This document shows positions 46,763 to 56,298 of a DNA stretch of 64,000 bases, one piece after another. The position numbers were made by a program, and so were the translations under genes. Position 1 is the stretch's first letter. The number at the start of each line of letters is the position of its first letter. Under the pieces are notes generated by a model, which saw only the letters and a program-made list of their open reading frames with translations, was not told the DNA's origin and ran no database searches. This stretch comes from Clostridium simiarum (GTDB taxonomy: Bacteria; Bacillota; Clostridia; Clostridiales; Clostridiaceae), in assembly GCF_018919175.1 (NCBI RefSeq), contig NZ_JAHLQL010000001.1, positions 1,302,001-1,366,000 on the forward strand, given 5' to 3'.

Positions 46763-48148
46763 TTATCTAGCCCAGTCATGAAGCATTTCTCTCATAACCT
46801 TTAATCCATAAGTATTGTCCGCTTCATACTGGCCTTTAGCTTTTAATCTTTTTATTTCCCCATAAGACTTTTTTAAAGATAACCTTTCTCCCTTACCTGT
46901 TAAAATCCAAAGAGTTTTATAATTAATAGGCTTAACCCTTAATTCTTCTTCCCCAAGTCCATCTGTAAAATATATAAGAAGTGAATTTCTAAGTGACTTT
47001 TTATTTATATATTCAAAAACTGGCGAAAAAGCAGTACCACCTTTTTTATCTAACCTAGGTTTTAAATCCTTTTTAGAATTTAATTTATATACTCTTCTAA
47101 CCTTATCATCACATTCTATTACGGTAACTCGTACCTCTTTATTTTTAATTATTCCAAATATCTCTGTAAATATCTGCTCTATTTCTTTATCTGTAATACT
47201 TCCGCTTATATCTATTGCTACTAGTATTTCTGATATATTATCTCTTAATGTTCCTCTTAATTCTAATCTATTGGGTTGCCTTCTATCCTTTCTAGTAATA
47301 GTTTTTCTGTGACCTGAAGGCATTGATCTTATTATTTTCTTAAGATAATCTACCCAACTAATTTCTGGAACCTTATTTAAAGCAGCCAAAATTTCCTCTA
47401 GCCCTCTAGGCGACTTACCCTTATGAGCATTTCTTGCAGTGTTTTTTACAAGTTCCTTCATATCCTCCTTATTTATGCTTTGGGCAGGATTTTCCCATGA
47501 ATTATGAAGACTTTCTAAATCGAAATCTTCTAATTCCTTTAAGTTAATCTTTTTATCTGGAGCTTCTCTCATGATTTTCTGTATAGCTTCATATATTTCT
47601 TTAGCATAGGTTTCCATTGTAGAGTCTTCTCTAAGCTCCACGTTAAATTCTAAGGCTATATTATCAAGCTTTGCTGCCCAACTAGGTAATCCTTTTATAA
47701 ATTGATTCACAGATATATCCATAGCAAGATTTACAGGAGTTCTACCATACTTATTATACAAATCTTTAGCTCTAACATGATGCCCATACATAATATGGTA
47801 TATTTCGTGTTTTATAAGAGATTTCATTTCTTCAAAGCTACAATTTAAAAACTTCCAAGGGTTAAAATACATCTTAAAACCTGATATATCTATCTCTGTA
47901 CTTATGGGCCATTCTATGTCAAAACTTATTTCTCTCTTAGTTTGAATCATAAAAAGTCCGAAAAAGTTATCCTCTCCCTCCATTAGGGAAAGTATACATC
48001 TTTCTAATAACTCATTAAAATCTCTTTTAAATTCGTCTCCAAAGTTTTTAACCATAATGATCTTATCTTCTTCTTTATTACCTGTATAAAACTTTGCAAG
48101 TCTTTTAAGAAGATCTACCCTTAAAGTTTCTATTGATCTACTTCCCAT
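46763..48148 (-). CDS. VWA-like metallopeptidase-domain protein (DUF2201 type)
   Basis: A 461-residue protein of the DUF2201/COG3864 type. The N-terminal half has a putative metallopeptidase site HEIYH (about 114-118) followed by GHH. The C-terminal half is a VWA-like domain with the MIDAS motif DISGS and later TDGLGE. These proteins pair with MoxR-type ATPases; the AAA gene is immediately upstream and overlaps or abuts. Starts are open upstream to 48172, and an ATGA overlap start exists at 48157, but TTGGAG is spaced best for ATG at 48148. Function unknown. Confidence 0.88.
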   Translation of the reverse strand: MGSRSIETLRVDLLKRLAKFYTGNKEEDKIIMVKNFGDEFKRDFNELLERCILSLMEGEDNFFGLFMIQTKREISFDIEWPISTEIDISGFKMYFNPWKFLNCSFEEMKSLIKHEIYHIMYGHHVRAKDLYNKYGRTPVNLAMDISVNQFIKGLPSWAAKLDNIALEFNVELREDSTMETYAKEIYEAIQKIMREAPDKKINLKELEDFDLESLHNSWENPAQSINKEDMKELVKNTARNAHKGKSPRGLEEILAALNKVPEISWVDYLKKIIRSMPSGHRKTITRKDRRQPNRLELRGTLRDNISEILVAIDISGSITDKEIEQIFTEIFGIIKNKEVRVTVIECDDKVRRVYKLNSKKDLKPRLDKKGGTAFSPVFEYINKKSLRNSLLIYFTDGLGEEELRVKPINYKTLWILTGKGERLSLKKSYGEIKRLKAKGQYEADNTYGLKVMREMLHDWAR

Positions 48149-48153
48149 CCATA

Positions 48154-49284
48154 TCATCTCCAAAGAAAGCAAGAAAAGAATAACTCAATAAAATCTTCAT
48201 TATCCAAAAACTCTTTATAAAGATTCTCTTTATACTCTTCCCTTATTTCTTTCATTATTCCCATTCTTAAATCCATTGGATATAATTTTAAATATCTTGA
48301 AAACAAGGATATTTCTTTTTCACTATGGGAACTTTCATATAAGTACATTAATACATTTTTTCCTATAATATAAAGTTTAGAATGACTCTCCCTTTTTACT
48401 CTGTCTTTTATATCCTGACTTATTACCTCACTTACAAATATATCTTGTGGTTTTATAGAAGAAGCCTTATAGTTTTTTATAAAGGATATAAAATCCTGTG
48501 CTATAGCTGAACCTACATTTCCCTTTACCACATTATAGAATATATTAGAAGGATAGGTGTCTTTAACCTCTAAAAATATTCTATAAGCCTTTGAAATTCT
48601 TTCCCAACTTCTTGGTGTAGCTTTTATGGTATCCATGGAATCTGGTGTGTGCAGATATTGTGGAAAGGTAGAAATAAACTCCAATATATGTTCATGTATA
48701 TTTCCATCCTTACTCATACCCCATTTTATCCACTCATTTGCATCGGAATCCATTTCTATCCATACAAATCTATCTTCTTGAGCTGGATCCATATCTACTA
48801 CTTGATATTCACTATTTTCAAAGGAGTCATATTTATTTGATGGATTCATAGCGGCAATTACTTCAACATTCTTTGGAAGGCTATATCCGTTTATCTCTCT
48901 ATTTAATATCAAATTCATAAGTTCCTGCTGAACACTGTGCTCACACCTATTTATCTCATCTATAAATAGTATAACTTTTCTATTTTCATCTTCTTTTATT
49001 GCTTCGTCAATATCTACTAATTTTGTATGCACTGCATATATGGTTCTCTTTTTCTTTCCTGCATTACTTCCTTCAAAAACCTCATAATCTTCTACTGTAG
49101 GAAGTCCGCCTATCTCTCCTTCTTTTAAAAGATTGGCATCTATGGTTACTAAATAATCTCCCTTTTGAAGACTTAACTTTTTAACTAAAGAAGTTTTTCC
49201 TATACCACTTTCTCCGATGATTAGAGGAACCGCTTCACTTCTTAATACTAAATCTACTGTTAATAAGGCATCAGAAAATTTCAC
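48154..49284 (-). CDS. MoxR-like AAA+ ATPase
   Basis: A 376-residue AAA+ ATPase. Walker A is GESGIGKTSLVKK near residues 23-35, Walker B is ILFIDEINRCEHS, and AAMNPSNKYD is sensor 1. It is distinct from the classical MoxR protein at 8528-9469. The start is GTG at 49284, with AAGGAAG upstream. It is the middle gene of a repeat-protein / ATPase / VWA-protein operon and probably remodels or activates the VWA partner. Confidence 0.92.
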   Translation of the reverse strand: MKFSDALLTVDLVLRSEAVPLIIGESGIGKTSLVKKLSLQKGDYLVTIDANLLKEGEIGGLPTVEDYEVFEGSNAGKKKRTIYAVHTKLVDIDEAIKEDENRKVILFIDEINRCEHSVQQELMNLILNREINGYSLPKNVEVIAAMNPSNKYDSFENSEYQVVDMDPAQEDRFVWIEMDSDANEWIKWGMSKDGNIHEHILEFISTFPQYLHTPDSMDTIKATPRSWERISKAYRIFLEVKDTYPSNIFYNVVKGNVGSAIAQDFISFIKNYKASSIKPQDIFVSEVISQDIKDRVKRESHSKLYIIGKNVLMYLYESSHSEKEISLFSRYLKLYPMDLRMGIMKEIREEYKENLYKEFLDNEDFIELFFSCFLWR

Positions 49285-49322
49285 AAAAATACTTCCTTTC
49301 TATTATGATTACCTACTTGAAT

Positions 49323-50105
49323 TTATATTGCTAGTTTATAATCAATTAAAATTTGTTTTGCTCTCTTACTTCCATAATTATAGATAAATTCTATCTTATC
49401 CATATCTAATATTTCTAAATTTAAAAAGTCTCTAACATACTTTTCATCTATATTTTCATCCTTAAATTTATCCATTAAAACCTCATCCACTAATTCCTCT
49501 GCCACATCTTCATAAATGTATTTTAAGATATTTATATTTGCTTGTAGAAAAGTTTTAATTTTATTTTCTTCATAAATATCTATATACGTGATGGCCTCTT
49601 CACTTTGTGCTATTGCAGCTCTTTGAGCACTTATAGAGGGGTCTTTTATATATTTAATAGCTGCCCAATAATTATTAACTGCTGCTAGTTGAACCTCTTC
49701 ACTAGGATCTTCTATATATCTTATAGCATCATAATCTTTTTTTACCGCCATAATTTGTATTTCTTCTGATGGTTTTTTAATAAACTGTATAGCCCATCCT
49801 TTAGCTCCTACTGCTTCACTTTTAACTTTATCTGTAGAATTTTTTATATATCTTAAAGCATTCCAAGAACTTTTCACAGCCAATATTTGTATTTCTTCCT
49901 TAGGGTCTATTATATATTCTATAGCATAAGCATTAGACTTTATTGCTTCCTTTTGAACCTCTATTGAGGGATTTTTTATATACTGAATTGTACTGCCATT
50001 TTTTTTAACAGCAATAAGCTGCATCTCTAAACTAGGACTTTCTATATTCTTAATGTGAAAAGGATTTTCATAAATTAATTTTAATTCTAATTCTTCTTTT
50101 GACAT
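49323..50105 (-). CDS. DUF4116-type repeat protein
   Basis: A 260-residue soluble protein dominated by seven tandem 22-residue repeats (about residues 24-177). The consensus is P-S-x-E-x-Q-x-x-A-V-x-x-x-x-x-A-I-x-Y-I-x-x, as in the DUF4116 repeats. Each should form a helical pair, giving a HEAT-like solenoid. The fourth repeat begins STDKVK and is the most divergent. The C-terminal 80 residues are acidic and helical. It is first in the operon with the AAA and VWA genes, so it may recruit a partner or substrate; that is inference. Confidence 0.85.
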   Translation of the reverse strand: MSKEELELKLIYENPFHIKNIESPSLEMQLIAVKKNGSTIQYIKNPSIEVQKEAIKSNAYAIEYIIDPKEEIQILAVKSSWNALRYIKNSTDKVKSEAVGAKGWAIQFIKKPSEEIQIMAVKKDYDAIRYIEDPSEEVQLAAVNNYWAAIKYIKDPSISAQRAAIAQSEEAITYIDIYEENKIKTFLQANINILKYIYEDVAEELVDEVLMDKFKDENIDEKYVRDFLNLEILDMDKIEFIYNYGSKRAKQILIDYKLAI

Positions 50106-50307
50106 TACCTATTCTCCTTTAACTAACTTTTATTATTTAACCATAACTATAGCTGTAATAGTTATAATTAAGTTTTTTATACTTAAACTTTAGAAATCTC
50201 ATTCTTATTGGATGAACTCCATTTGGAAATAATAATATTTTTAATAAACAGTAATTATTATTTGATAGTAATTATATCATATATCATTAAATTGTGCACC
50301 ATTAATA

Positions 50308-50333
50308 AAGGGATTTATTTAAATAAATCCCCT
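50308..50333. terminator. Terminator of the alarmone synthetase gene
   Basis: AAGGGATTTATT and AATAAATCCCCTT form an AT-rich hairpin about 70 nt after the synthetase stop. On the minus strand it is followed by TTTATTAA. Confidence 0.6.
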
Positions 50334-50404
50334 TGCATTTTCAATATTACTTTTTATTCTCATGATAATATATGCTTAATTTTAAAATACTACTTTTAAG
50401 TTAC

Positions 50405-51199
50405 TTATAACTCTTTAAACTTATCAACATCCCTTTTTATTGAAAAAAGAAGATTGTTGAGTTCCCACACTTCTCCCTCTTCTACTAGCTTATTTAATTG
50501 AATTTGATACCTACTAGACTCTGCTATTTTGCCTAAAGAAATCAGTGTAAGTATGTTATTTATTATGCTTGATATTATATCAGACTTTACTTCAAATAGT
50601 TTTTGAGCATCCTTTATTTCATCTTTTATTTCTAGCATTTGTTGGTCTAATTGAAATGCTGAATCTGCTGCATTTTTTAGTTTACCTCTTATTTCTTCTG
50701 GTATTTCCTGCTTATACTTATAATTTAAAGAATGCTCTATAGTAGCCCAGAAGTTCATGGCAAGAGTTCTTATTTGAAACTCAGCTAATATTTCCTTTTG
50801 GCCCTCAGCCATATTCACTGGATATTTTATTATTATATGATAGCTTCTATAACCACTTTCTTTAACATTAGTCACATAATCCTTTTCATACATTATTTGC
50901 ATATCTTTTCTTTCTCTTATTAGCTCCACAACTTTCTCTATATCATCAACAAACTGGCACATTACTCTGATACCAGCTATATCTTCTATTTCATATTGAA
51001 GTCTATCTAAAGGAATATCAAATTTGCTAGCCTTTTCTAGTATACTAGATATTTCTTTAACCCTTCCTGTTACAAACTCTATTGGTGAATATTCATTTTT
51101 TCTTCTATATTCTTTTCTTATACTTCTAAACTTTACTTTTAACTCCTCAACTGCCTGTTCATATGGAGTTAAAAAAGACTTCCATTCTTTTATAGCCAT
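50405..51199 (-). CDS. Small alarmone synthetase (RelQ/RelP-like)
   Basis: A 264-residue stand-alone (p)ppGpp synthetase. The RelA/SpoT synthetase motifs are visible: IAGIRVMC, SGYRSYHIIIKYP and EFQIRTLAMNFWATIEHSLNYK-like region, with the catalytic E/Q pair in EFQIRT. No hydrolase, TGS or ACT domain is present. It transfers pyrophosphate from ATP to GDP or GTP, usually under transcriptional control in envelope or nutrient stress. AAGGTGAGG precedes the ATG. The C-terminal helical tail mediates oligomer formation in relatives. Confidence 0.93.
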   Translation of the reverse strand: MAIKEWKSFLTPYEQAVEELKVKFRSIRKEYRRKNEYSPIEFVTGRVKEISSILEKASKFDIPLDRLQYEIEDIAGIRVMCQFVDDIEKVVELIRERKDMQIMYEKDYVTNVKESGYRSYHIIIKYPVNMAEGQKEILAEFQIRTLAMNFWATIEHSLNYKYKQEIPEEIRGKLKNAADSAFQLDQQMLEIKDEIKDAQKLFEVKSDIISSIINNILTLISLGKIAESSRYQIQLNKLVEEGEVWELNNLLFSIKRDVDKFKEL

Positions 51200-51551
51200 A
51201 GCCTCACCTTCTAAACACTTTAATTACTTTTATTGATTACATTATAACAAAAATCTCTTAAGTTTATAATAGCATATATTTTAAATAACTAAAAAACTAG
51301 TATTATATAATTTTCTACAAAAATTAAGATTTTTCATACTTCCTTTTATATTCTTACTTATATATGCTATAATTATATTATTTATCCAATGATTATATGT
51401 CATAATACTCCAATCTTCTACAAATATAATATTAGATATATAAATGGATAATGATATTTAGGCTTTAAGTAGAATAAAGGGTTCCAGGTTAAACCAAAAA
51501 CTTTACTATTATTTTATTATAAACAACATTTAATTCATATGGGGTGTAAAC
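51200..51551. other. 352-nt divergent intergenic region
   Basis: Very AT-rich spacer between the divergent alarmone synthetase and DUF2225 genes; it must hold both promoters. A GC-richer patch GGGTTCCAGGTTAAACC lies at about 51479-51495. I recognise no riboswitch or ORF. Confidence 0.5.
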
Positions 51552-52445
51552 ATGACTGATTCTAACAAAAATAATGAAGAAATCTTTTCAGGTCTTGAAT
51601 CATTAGGTTTCGACAACATAAATGGTATAGAAATATTTAAAAAAGAAACTAGTGAAACTAAAAAGCAGATTAAAAATCTAGATGATACTGAAAAGCAACT
51701 TTCTATGCTATACAACAAAGAAATAACATGCCCTGTATGTGGAAATAGTTTTAAGGCCAGGGCAGTAAAAATCTCTGCACCTAGGGTAATAAAAAAAGAT
51801 TCTGACTTTTTTCTAAGACATGATAACATCAACCCTTACTTTTATGATGTTTGGCTATGCAATGTTTGCGGTTATGCCGCCATGAAAGTAGACTTTGAAA
51901 AAATAAAAAATTATCAAATAAAAATGATAAAAGAGAGTATATCTACTAAGTGGACTGGAAAGGTTTATCCTGATACTTATGATATAAATATAGCCATAGA
52001 ACGCTATAAACTCTCTCTTTTAAACTATGTAGTTATGGAGTCTAAGGCCAGCTCTAAAGCTATGAACTGCTTAAAGTTAGCTTGGATGTATAGGCTAATT
52101 GAAAACTCCAATCAGGAAAATATCTTTATGAAAAAGGCACTTGAAGGCTTTAATCAAGCCTATTACAATGAGGATTTTCCTATATATGGTATGCATAGAT
52201 ATACAACTATGTATCTCATAGGTGAATTAAATAGAAGAACAGAAAATTATGAGCAGTCCTTACTATGGTTTAGCAAGGTAATAACTACTCCTTCAGTGCC
52301 ACAGAAAATTAAAGACCTGGCAAGGGATCAAAGAGATATTATAAAATCTTCTACTGGAGCAAAATCAGAGACAGAAGATTTAGAAAAAAATGCTACTTTA
52401 GAATCCAAGCATAAAAAGGGTATTTTTTCCTTTTTATTTAAATAA
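51552..52445 (+). CDS. DUF2225 domain protein
   Basis: A 297-residue protein. A zinc-ribbon-like CPVC (about residues 57-60) and a second CNVCGYAA lie in the DUF2225 N-terminal half. The C-terminal half (about 140-260) is helical and TPR-like (ALEGFNQAYYNED, NYEQSLLWFSKV). Function is unknown. GGGGTGT precedes the ATG. A chemoreceptor gene follows 99 nt downstream on the same strand; cotranscription is possible but a promoter in the gap cannot be excluded. Confidence 0.88.
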   Translation: MTDSNKNNEEIFSGLESLGFDNINGIEIFKKETSETKKQIKNLDDTEKQLSMLYNKEITCPVCGNSFKARAVKISAPRVIKKDSDFFLRHDNINPYFYDVWLCNVCGYAAMKVDFEKIKNYQIKMIKESISTKWTGKVYPDTYDINIAIERYKLSLLNYVVMESKASSKAMNCLKLAWMYRLIENSNQENIFMKKALEGFNQAYYNEDFPIYGMHRYTTMYLIGELNRRTENYEQSLLWFSKVITTPSVPQKIKDLARDQRDIIKSSTGAKSETEDLEKNATLESKHKKGIFSFLFK

Positions 52446-52544
52446 TTTAGTTAAATTTGCATAATAAATGAATTTTAAGTAAAAATATGATATAATTAAA
52501 TTTGTTATATAAATGTAAGGTTGATACATATAAGGAGGTTAACT

Positions 52545-53540
52545 ATGGCTTTTTTTAGCAAAAAAAACACTGAACACAAAAAAGAAATTGGCGTATCTAC
52601 TCCTATTGAAAATAGCCAACATGATTACAGTATCCAACCAGAAAATGAAAAAATTATAAACGATGATAAGGTACATATAATAGAAGAAATCTCTGCATTA
52701 AAGGGTAATATGGAATATGTAGTTGCTACATCTTCAGATATAAATTCTTCTATTCATCAAATGTCCTCTAGTAACATGGCTCAGAGTAAAGATTTATCTC
52801 AAGCTACTGAAATATTACAAGATTTTAGAAATGATATGGAAAATCTAGCCATGAATGTAGTTAATGTTCAAATCAAGGTTATGGATAGTGATAAAAAGGC
52901 TGATGAAGGACTAGAGAGCATTAATTCTCTTGACTCTTCTTTCGATGAGCTTCAAGAGGCTCTTAGTGTTTCAAACTCTACGGTTAGTGATCTGGTATCA
53001 AAATTAGAGTCTGTAAACTTAATCACAGACTCCATAAGTCAAATAGCCAGTCAAACGAACCTTTTAGCACTTAATGCAGCCATAGAAGCTGCTAGAGCAG
53101 GCGAAGCTGGAAAAGGATTTTCCGTAGTTGCAGGAGAAGTTAGAAAACTTGCAGAAAACTCAAAGATAGCGGTTCAAAATATCACCAAAATTTTAGAAGA
53201 AATAAAAGTAGATATTTTAAACACATCTTCTGCAATGGCTAGCGGAAATAGTGCATTAAGTAGCCAACAAGCTACCATAAGCCAAACTAAAAATACTTTT
53301 ATAACAATTAAAAGTGAATTAAATGAATCTGTAGAAGAAATAGACCAATGTATAGTTCATCTTACAAATGCTTCTGAAAAGAAGGATATAATAATATCTT
53401 CTATTGATGAAATATCCTCTTTATCTGAAGAAAACTCTTCTCTTTCTGAGGAGATTGCAGCTACCATAGAAGCACAGAATACAGCTATACAAACTATTAA
53501 TGAAGGAATACATAATATAGAGTCATCCTTTACTAAATAG
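52545..53540 (+). CDS. Soluble methyl-accepting chemotaxis protein without sensor domain
   Basis: A 331-residue cytoplasmic receptor. There is no membrane helix or recognisable sensor; after about 55 variable residues it is a long coiled coil. The hairpin tip ([20 protein letters not shown] followed by [19 protein letters not shown]) is the CheA/CheW-binding region. AAGGAGG is spaced for ATG at 52545 rather than the upstream open TTG at 52521. It could sense an intracellular state through a partner protein. A terminator follows. Confidence 0.93.
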   Translation: MAFFSKKNTEHKKEIGVSTPIENSQHDYSIQPENEKIINDDKVHIIEEISALKGNMEYVVATSSDINSSIHQMSSSNMAQSKDLSQATEILQDFRNDMENLAMNVVNVQIKVMDSDKKADEGLESINSLDSSFDELQEALSVSNSTVSDLVSKLESVNLITDSISQIASQTNLLALNAAIEAARAGEAGKGFSVVAGEVRKLAENSKIAVQNITKILEEIKVDILNTSSAMASGNSALSSQQATISQTKNTFITIKSELNESVEEIDQCIVHLTNASEKKDIIISSIDEISSLSEENSSLSEEIAATIEAQNTAIQTINEGIHNIESSFTK

Positions 53541-53600
53541 CTGTCTATTAAAAAGATACCCTAATTATGTATAGTTTATTTATACTTAAATATCTGTTTT

Positions 53601-53636
53601 AAAAAATAGCTAGTGTAGACTACTAGCTATTTTTTA
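53601..53636. terminator. Convergent terminator
   Basis: AAAAAATAGCTAGT pairs with ACTAGCTATTTTTT, 7-nt loop, between the chemoreceptor gene and the reductase fusion gene. Confidence 0.92.
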
Positions 53637-53641
53637 TTTAC

Positions 53642-56104
53642 TTATATAAATAAATTAACATTAGAATCTTCTGCTTCTCCTAAATAGTATCCAACCCCTC
53701 CTATTTTAACTCCATCTATTAACTCTTCTTTCTTCAAGCCTAAAAGATCCATAGACATTTGGCAAGCTACAATTTCTACTCCACTGTTTATAGCTGCTGT
53801 TATTAATTCTTCAAGAGATGATACATTCTTGTCCTTCATTATTTTTCTTATCATCTTTGGACCCATACCAGCCATATTCATATTTGATAATTTAAGCTTT
53901 TTAGTACCTCTTGGCATCATAAATCCAAACATTTTTTCCATAAAACCTTTAACTACAGTTACCTTTTCACCTTTTCTTAAAATATTTATTCCCCAAAAGG
54001 TAAAGAACATTGTTACCTTTTTCCCCATAGAAGCTGCTCCATTAGCTATAATAAAAGATGCTATAGCCTTATCTAAATCCCCACTAAAAACCACCATAGT
54101 TTTTCCATCTTTAGATTGAACCCGAGAGCTTGTCATGGTACATTCTCTCTTTATCTCATCATTGTTAGAGTTTTTTTTTACTAAGGCTATTATTATTCCA
54201 GCCTCCTTATTTACATTTAAGAGTTGATTTCCTGTAGTATTACACCAGGATTTTATATCCTCATAAAAACCTGGATCAGAAGCCTTAATCTTTAATATTT
54301 CTCCTTCCTTTAGTTGATCCATACTACTTTTTACAGTCATTAATGGACCAGGACAACATAAACCGCAGGCGTCTACTTCTTTATGAAACTCTATCTCTGA
54401 AGTATTATTATTTGAATTATTTTCTTTACTTGTAGCATTAAAATTATCTATTTCTGAGGGTTTAAACTCTGAAGCCTTTTTACTCTTATAACCTCCAGTT
54501 AAATTCTTAACTTTAAATCCATTTTGAGATAATATTCTTGATGCTATATAACCCCTAAGCCCTACTTGACAATAAACCCAGATTTCTTTATCCTTGTCTA
54601 ATTCATTAATTCTGCTTCGCAAGGAATTAACAGGAATATTTATAGCTTTATCTATACTTCCGTTATCTACTTCTACTTCATCCCTTACATCTAATAATAT
54701 CTTTTCATTTTCAGTAAACTCTTCAAGTTCTTCTAAATTAATTGTATCTACTCTTCCCTCTAAAACATTTTCTGCTATAAATCCCGCCATATTAGCCGGT
54801 GATTTAGCAGAAGAATATGGTGGTGCATAAGCTAATTCAAGTTCCGTTAAATCCTTTACTGTACCTTTTAATTTTATTACCGTAGCTATTACATCAATAG
54901 TCTTATCTACTCCATCATAGCCTAATATTTGAGAACCTAATATTTTACCATCTTCATTAAATATAAGTTTAATAGACATTTGAACAGCACCTGGATAGTA
55001 AGCTGCATGAGAATTCGGATGAGCATAGATAACCTTATAAGGAATTTCTAATCTCTTTAATGTTCTTTCATTATTTCCAGTGCTAGTAGCAGTAAGTCCG
55101 AATACTTTAATTATGGAAGTTCCAAGTGTTCCTTTATAGGTAGAATTTATACCACATATATTATCTGCAGCAATTCTGCCTTGCCTATTGGCAGGTCCTG
55201 CTAGAGGAATAGCTGAAGGATTTTCGTTTATAAAATCTTTGATAAGTACAGCGTCTCCTACAGCGTATATACCCTCTACATTTGTTTTCATATGATCATC
55301 AACTATTATATGACCTTTATCTCCAAAATTAATACCAGAATTCTTTAAAAAAGAGACATCTGGCGAAACTCCTATAGCTAATATAGCCATATCAGCTTTT
55401 AACTCTTTACCACTATTTAAATTTACTGATATCTTATTCCTTTCCTCTTTAAAATCTTTAACACCATCTCCAAGAATTAATGAAACTCCGTTATCTTCTA
55501 ATTCTTTTTCTGCCATTACAACCATATCAGAATCAAAAGGAGCTAATATATGAGGAGCAGCTTCTACTAATGTAACATCTAATCCTCTTTCCTTAAGGTT
55601 TTCAGCCATTTCCACTCCTATATATCCTCCACCGATAACCACAGCACTACCACTTTGATTTTCATCTACATAAGCCTTTATTTTATCTGTATCTGGTATA
55701 TTTCTAAGTGTAAATATCTTTTTGCTGTTTATCCCCTCAATACTTGGTCTTAAAGGTTTAGCTCCTGGTGAAAGAAGTAAATAGTCATAAGTTTCTTCGT
55801 AAATCCCTTTTTCCTTGCTATTAATCTTTAAAGTTTTTTCTTTAGTATCTATATCTATCACTTCACTATTAACCCTTACATCTATATTGAATCTAGATTT
55901 CATAGCTTCTGGGGTTTGTACTAGTAACTTTTCTCTCTCCTTTATGGTCTCCCCTATATAATATGGCAATCCACAATTAGCAAAAGAAATATACTCATCT
56001 CTTTCAAACATTATGATTTCAAGACTTTCATCTAATCTTCTAAGCCTTGCAGCAGTAGAAGCTCCTCCTGCCACTCCACCAACAATTAATACTTTACGTC
56101 CCAT
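53642..56104 (-). CDS. CoA-disulfide reductase - rhodanese - TusA - DsrE fusion
   Basis: An 820-residue fusion of four sulfur-handling modules. Residues 1-445 form a CoA-disulfide reductase/NADH oxidase with FAD site GGVAGGAS (9-16), redox C44 (FANCGLPYY) and NAD(P) site GGGYIG (158-163). Residues 455-545 are a rhodanese domain with C512 (YCQVGLRG). Residues 575-645 are a TusA domain with the CPGP motif at C584. Residues 660-820 are a DsrE2-like domain with C781. The set of active cysteines suggests reduction or relay of persulfides or CoA-persulfide. AGGAGGG precedes the ATG. An ArsR regulator lies upstream. Confidence 0.93.
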   Translation of the reverse strand: MGRKVLIVGGVAGGASTAARLRRLDESLEIIMFERDEYISFANCGLPYYIGETIKEREKLLVQTPEAMKSRFNIDVRVNSEVIDIDTKEKTLKINSKEKGIYEETYDYLLLSPGAKPLRPSIEGINSKKIFTLRNIPDTDKIKAYVDENQSGSAVVIGGGYIGVEMAENLKERGLDVTLVEAAPHILAPFDSDMVVMAEKELEDNGVSLILGDGVKDFKEERNKISVNLNSGKELKADMAILAIGVSPDVSFLKNSGINFGDKGHIIVDDHMKTNVEGIYAVGDAVLIKDFINENPSAIPLAGPANRQGRIAADNICGINSTYKGTLGTSIIKVFGLTATSTGNNERTLKRLEIPYKVIYAHPNSHAAYYPGAVQMSIKLIFNEDGKILGSQILGYDGVDKTIDVIATVIKLKGTVKDLTELELAYAPPYSSAKSPANMAGFIAENVLEGRVDTINLEELEEFTENEKILLDVRDEVEVDNGSIDKAINIPVNSLRSRINELDKDKEIWVYCQVGLRGYIASRILSQNGFKVKNLTGGYKSKKASEFKPSEIDNFNATSKENNSNNNTSEIEFHKEVDACGLCCPGPLMTVKSSMDQLKEGEILKIKASDPGFYEDIKSWCNTTGNQLLNVNKEAGIIIALVKKNSNNDEIKRECTMTSSRVQSKDGKTMVVFSGDLDKAIASFIIANGAASMGKKVTMFFTFWGINILRKGEKVTVVKGFMEKMFGFMMPRGTKKLKLSNMNMAGMGPKMIRKIMKDKNVSSLEELITAAINSGVEIVACQMSMDLLGLKKEELIDGVKIGGVGYYLGEAEDSNVNLFI

Positions 56105-56144
56105 ACATACCCTCCTAATTTATAATTATTTTCTATTTCATTAA

Positions 56145-56273
56145 ACAGAGCTCTTAACTTCAAAGAGAGTTTTAACTCTTCCTGAAGCTTATAAATCATT
56201 ATCCAAAGCTGTAACCGATCTTTACTCCCACTTTGAAGAAGATAGAGTATTAGAACGGTCAGCCAGCGGATAA
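56145..56273 (+). other. GC-richer unexplained segment, possible mobile-repeat or gene remnant
   Basis: Between the reductase fusion and arsR lies a segment clearly richer in GC than its AT-rich surroundings. The plus strand is open for 42 codons without a start (beginning TELLTSKRVL, ending LERSASG then TAA). The minus strand is also open through most of it. Neither frame has a start codon with a ribosome binding site. It looks like the end of a repeated element or a decayed gene, but I could not assign it. Confidence 0.4.
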
Positions 56274-56298
56274 AATCAAAATAATTTATTATTTAAGC

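Noticed and set aside
49390..50040. The repetitive region as a CRISPR-like array
   Set aside because: The periodicity is in the protein (22 residues) within an intact reading frame; the DNA repeats are degenerate.
50208..50399. 63-codon plus-strand ORF between the repeat protein and alarmone synthetase genes
   Set aside because: No ribosome binding site, composition of random AT-rich DNA, and it overlaps a likely terminator.
51479..51495. GGGTTCCAGGTTAAACC patch as a c-di-GMP or other riboswitch
   Set aside because: No conserved core of any riboswitch class could be matched.
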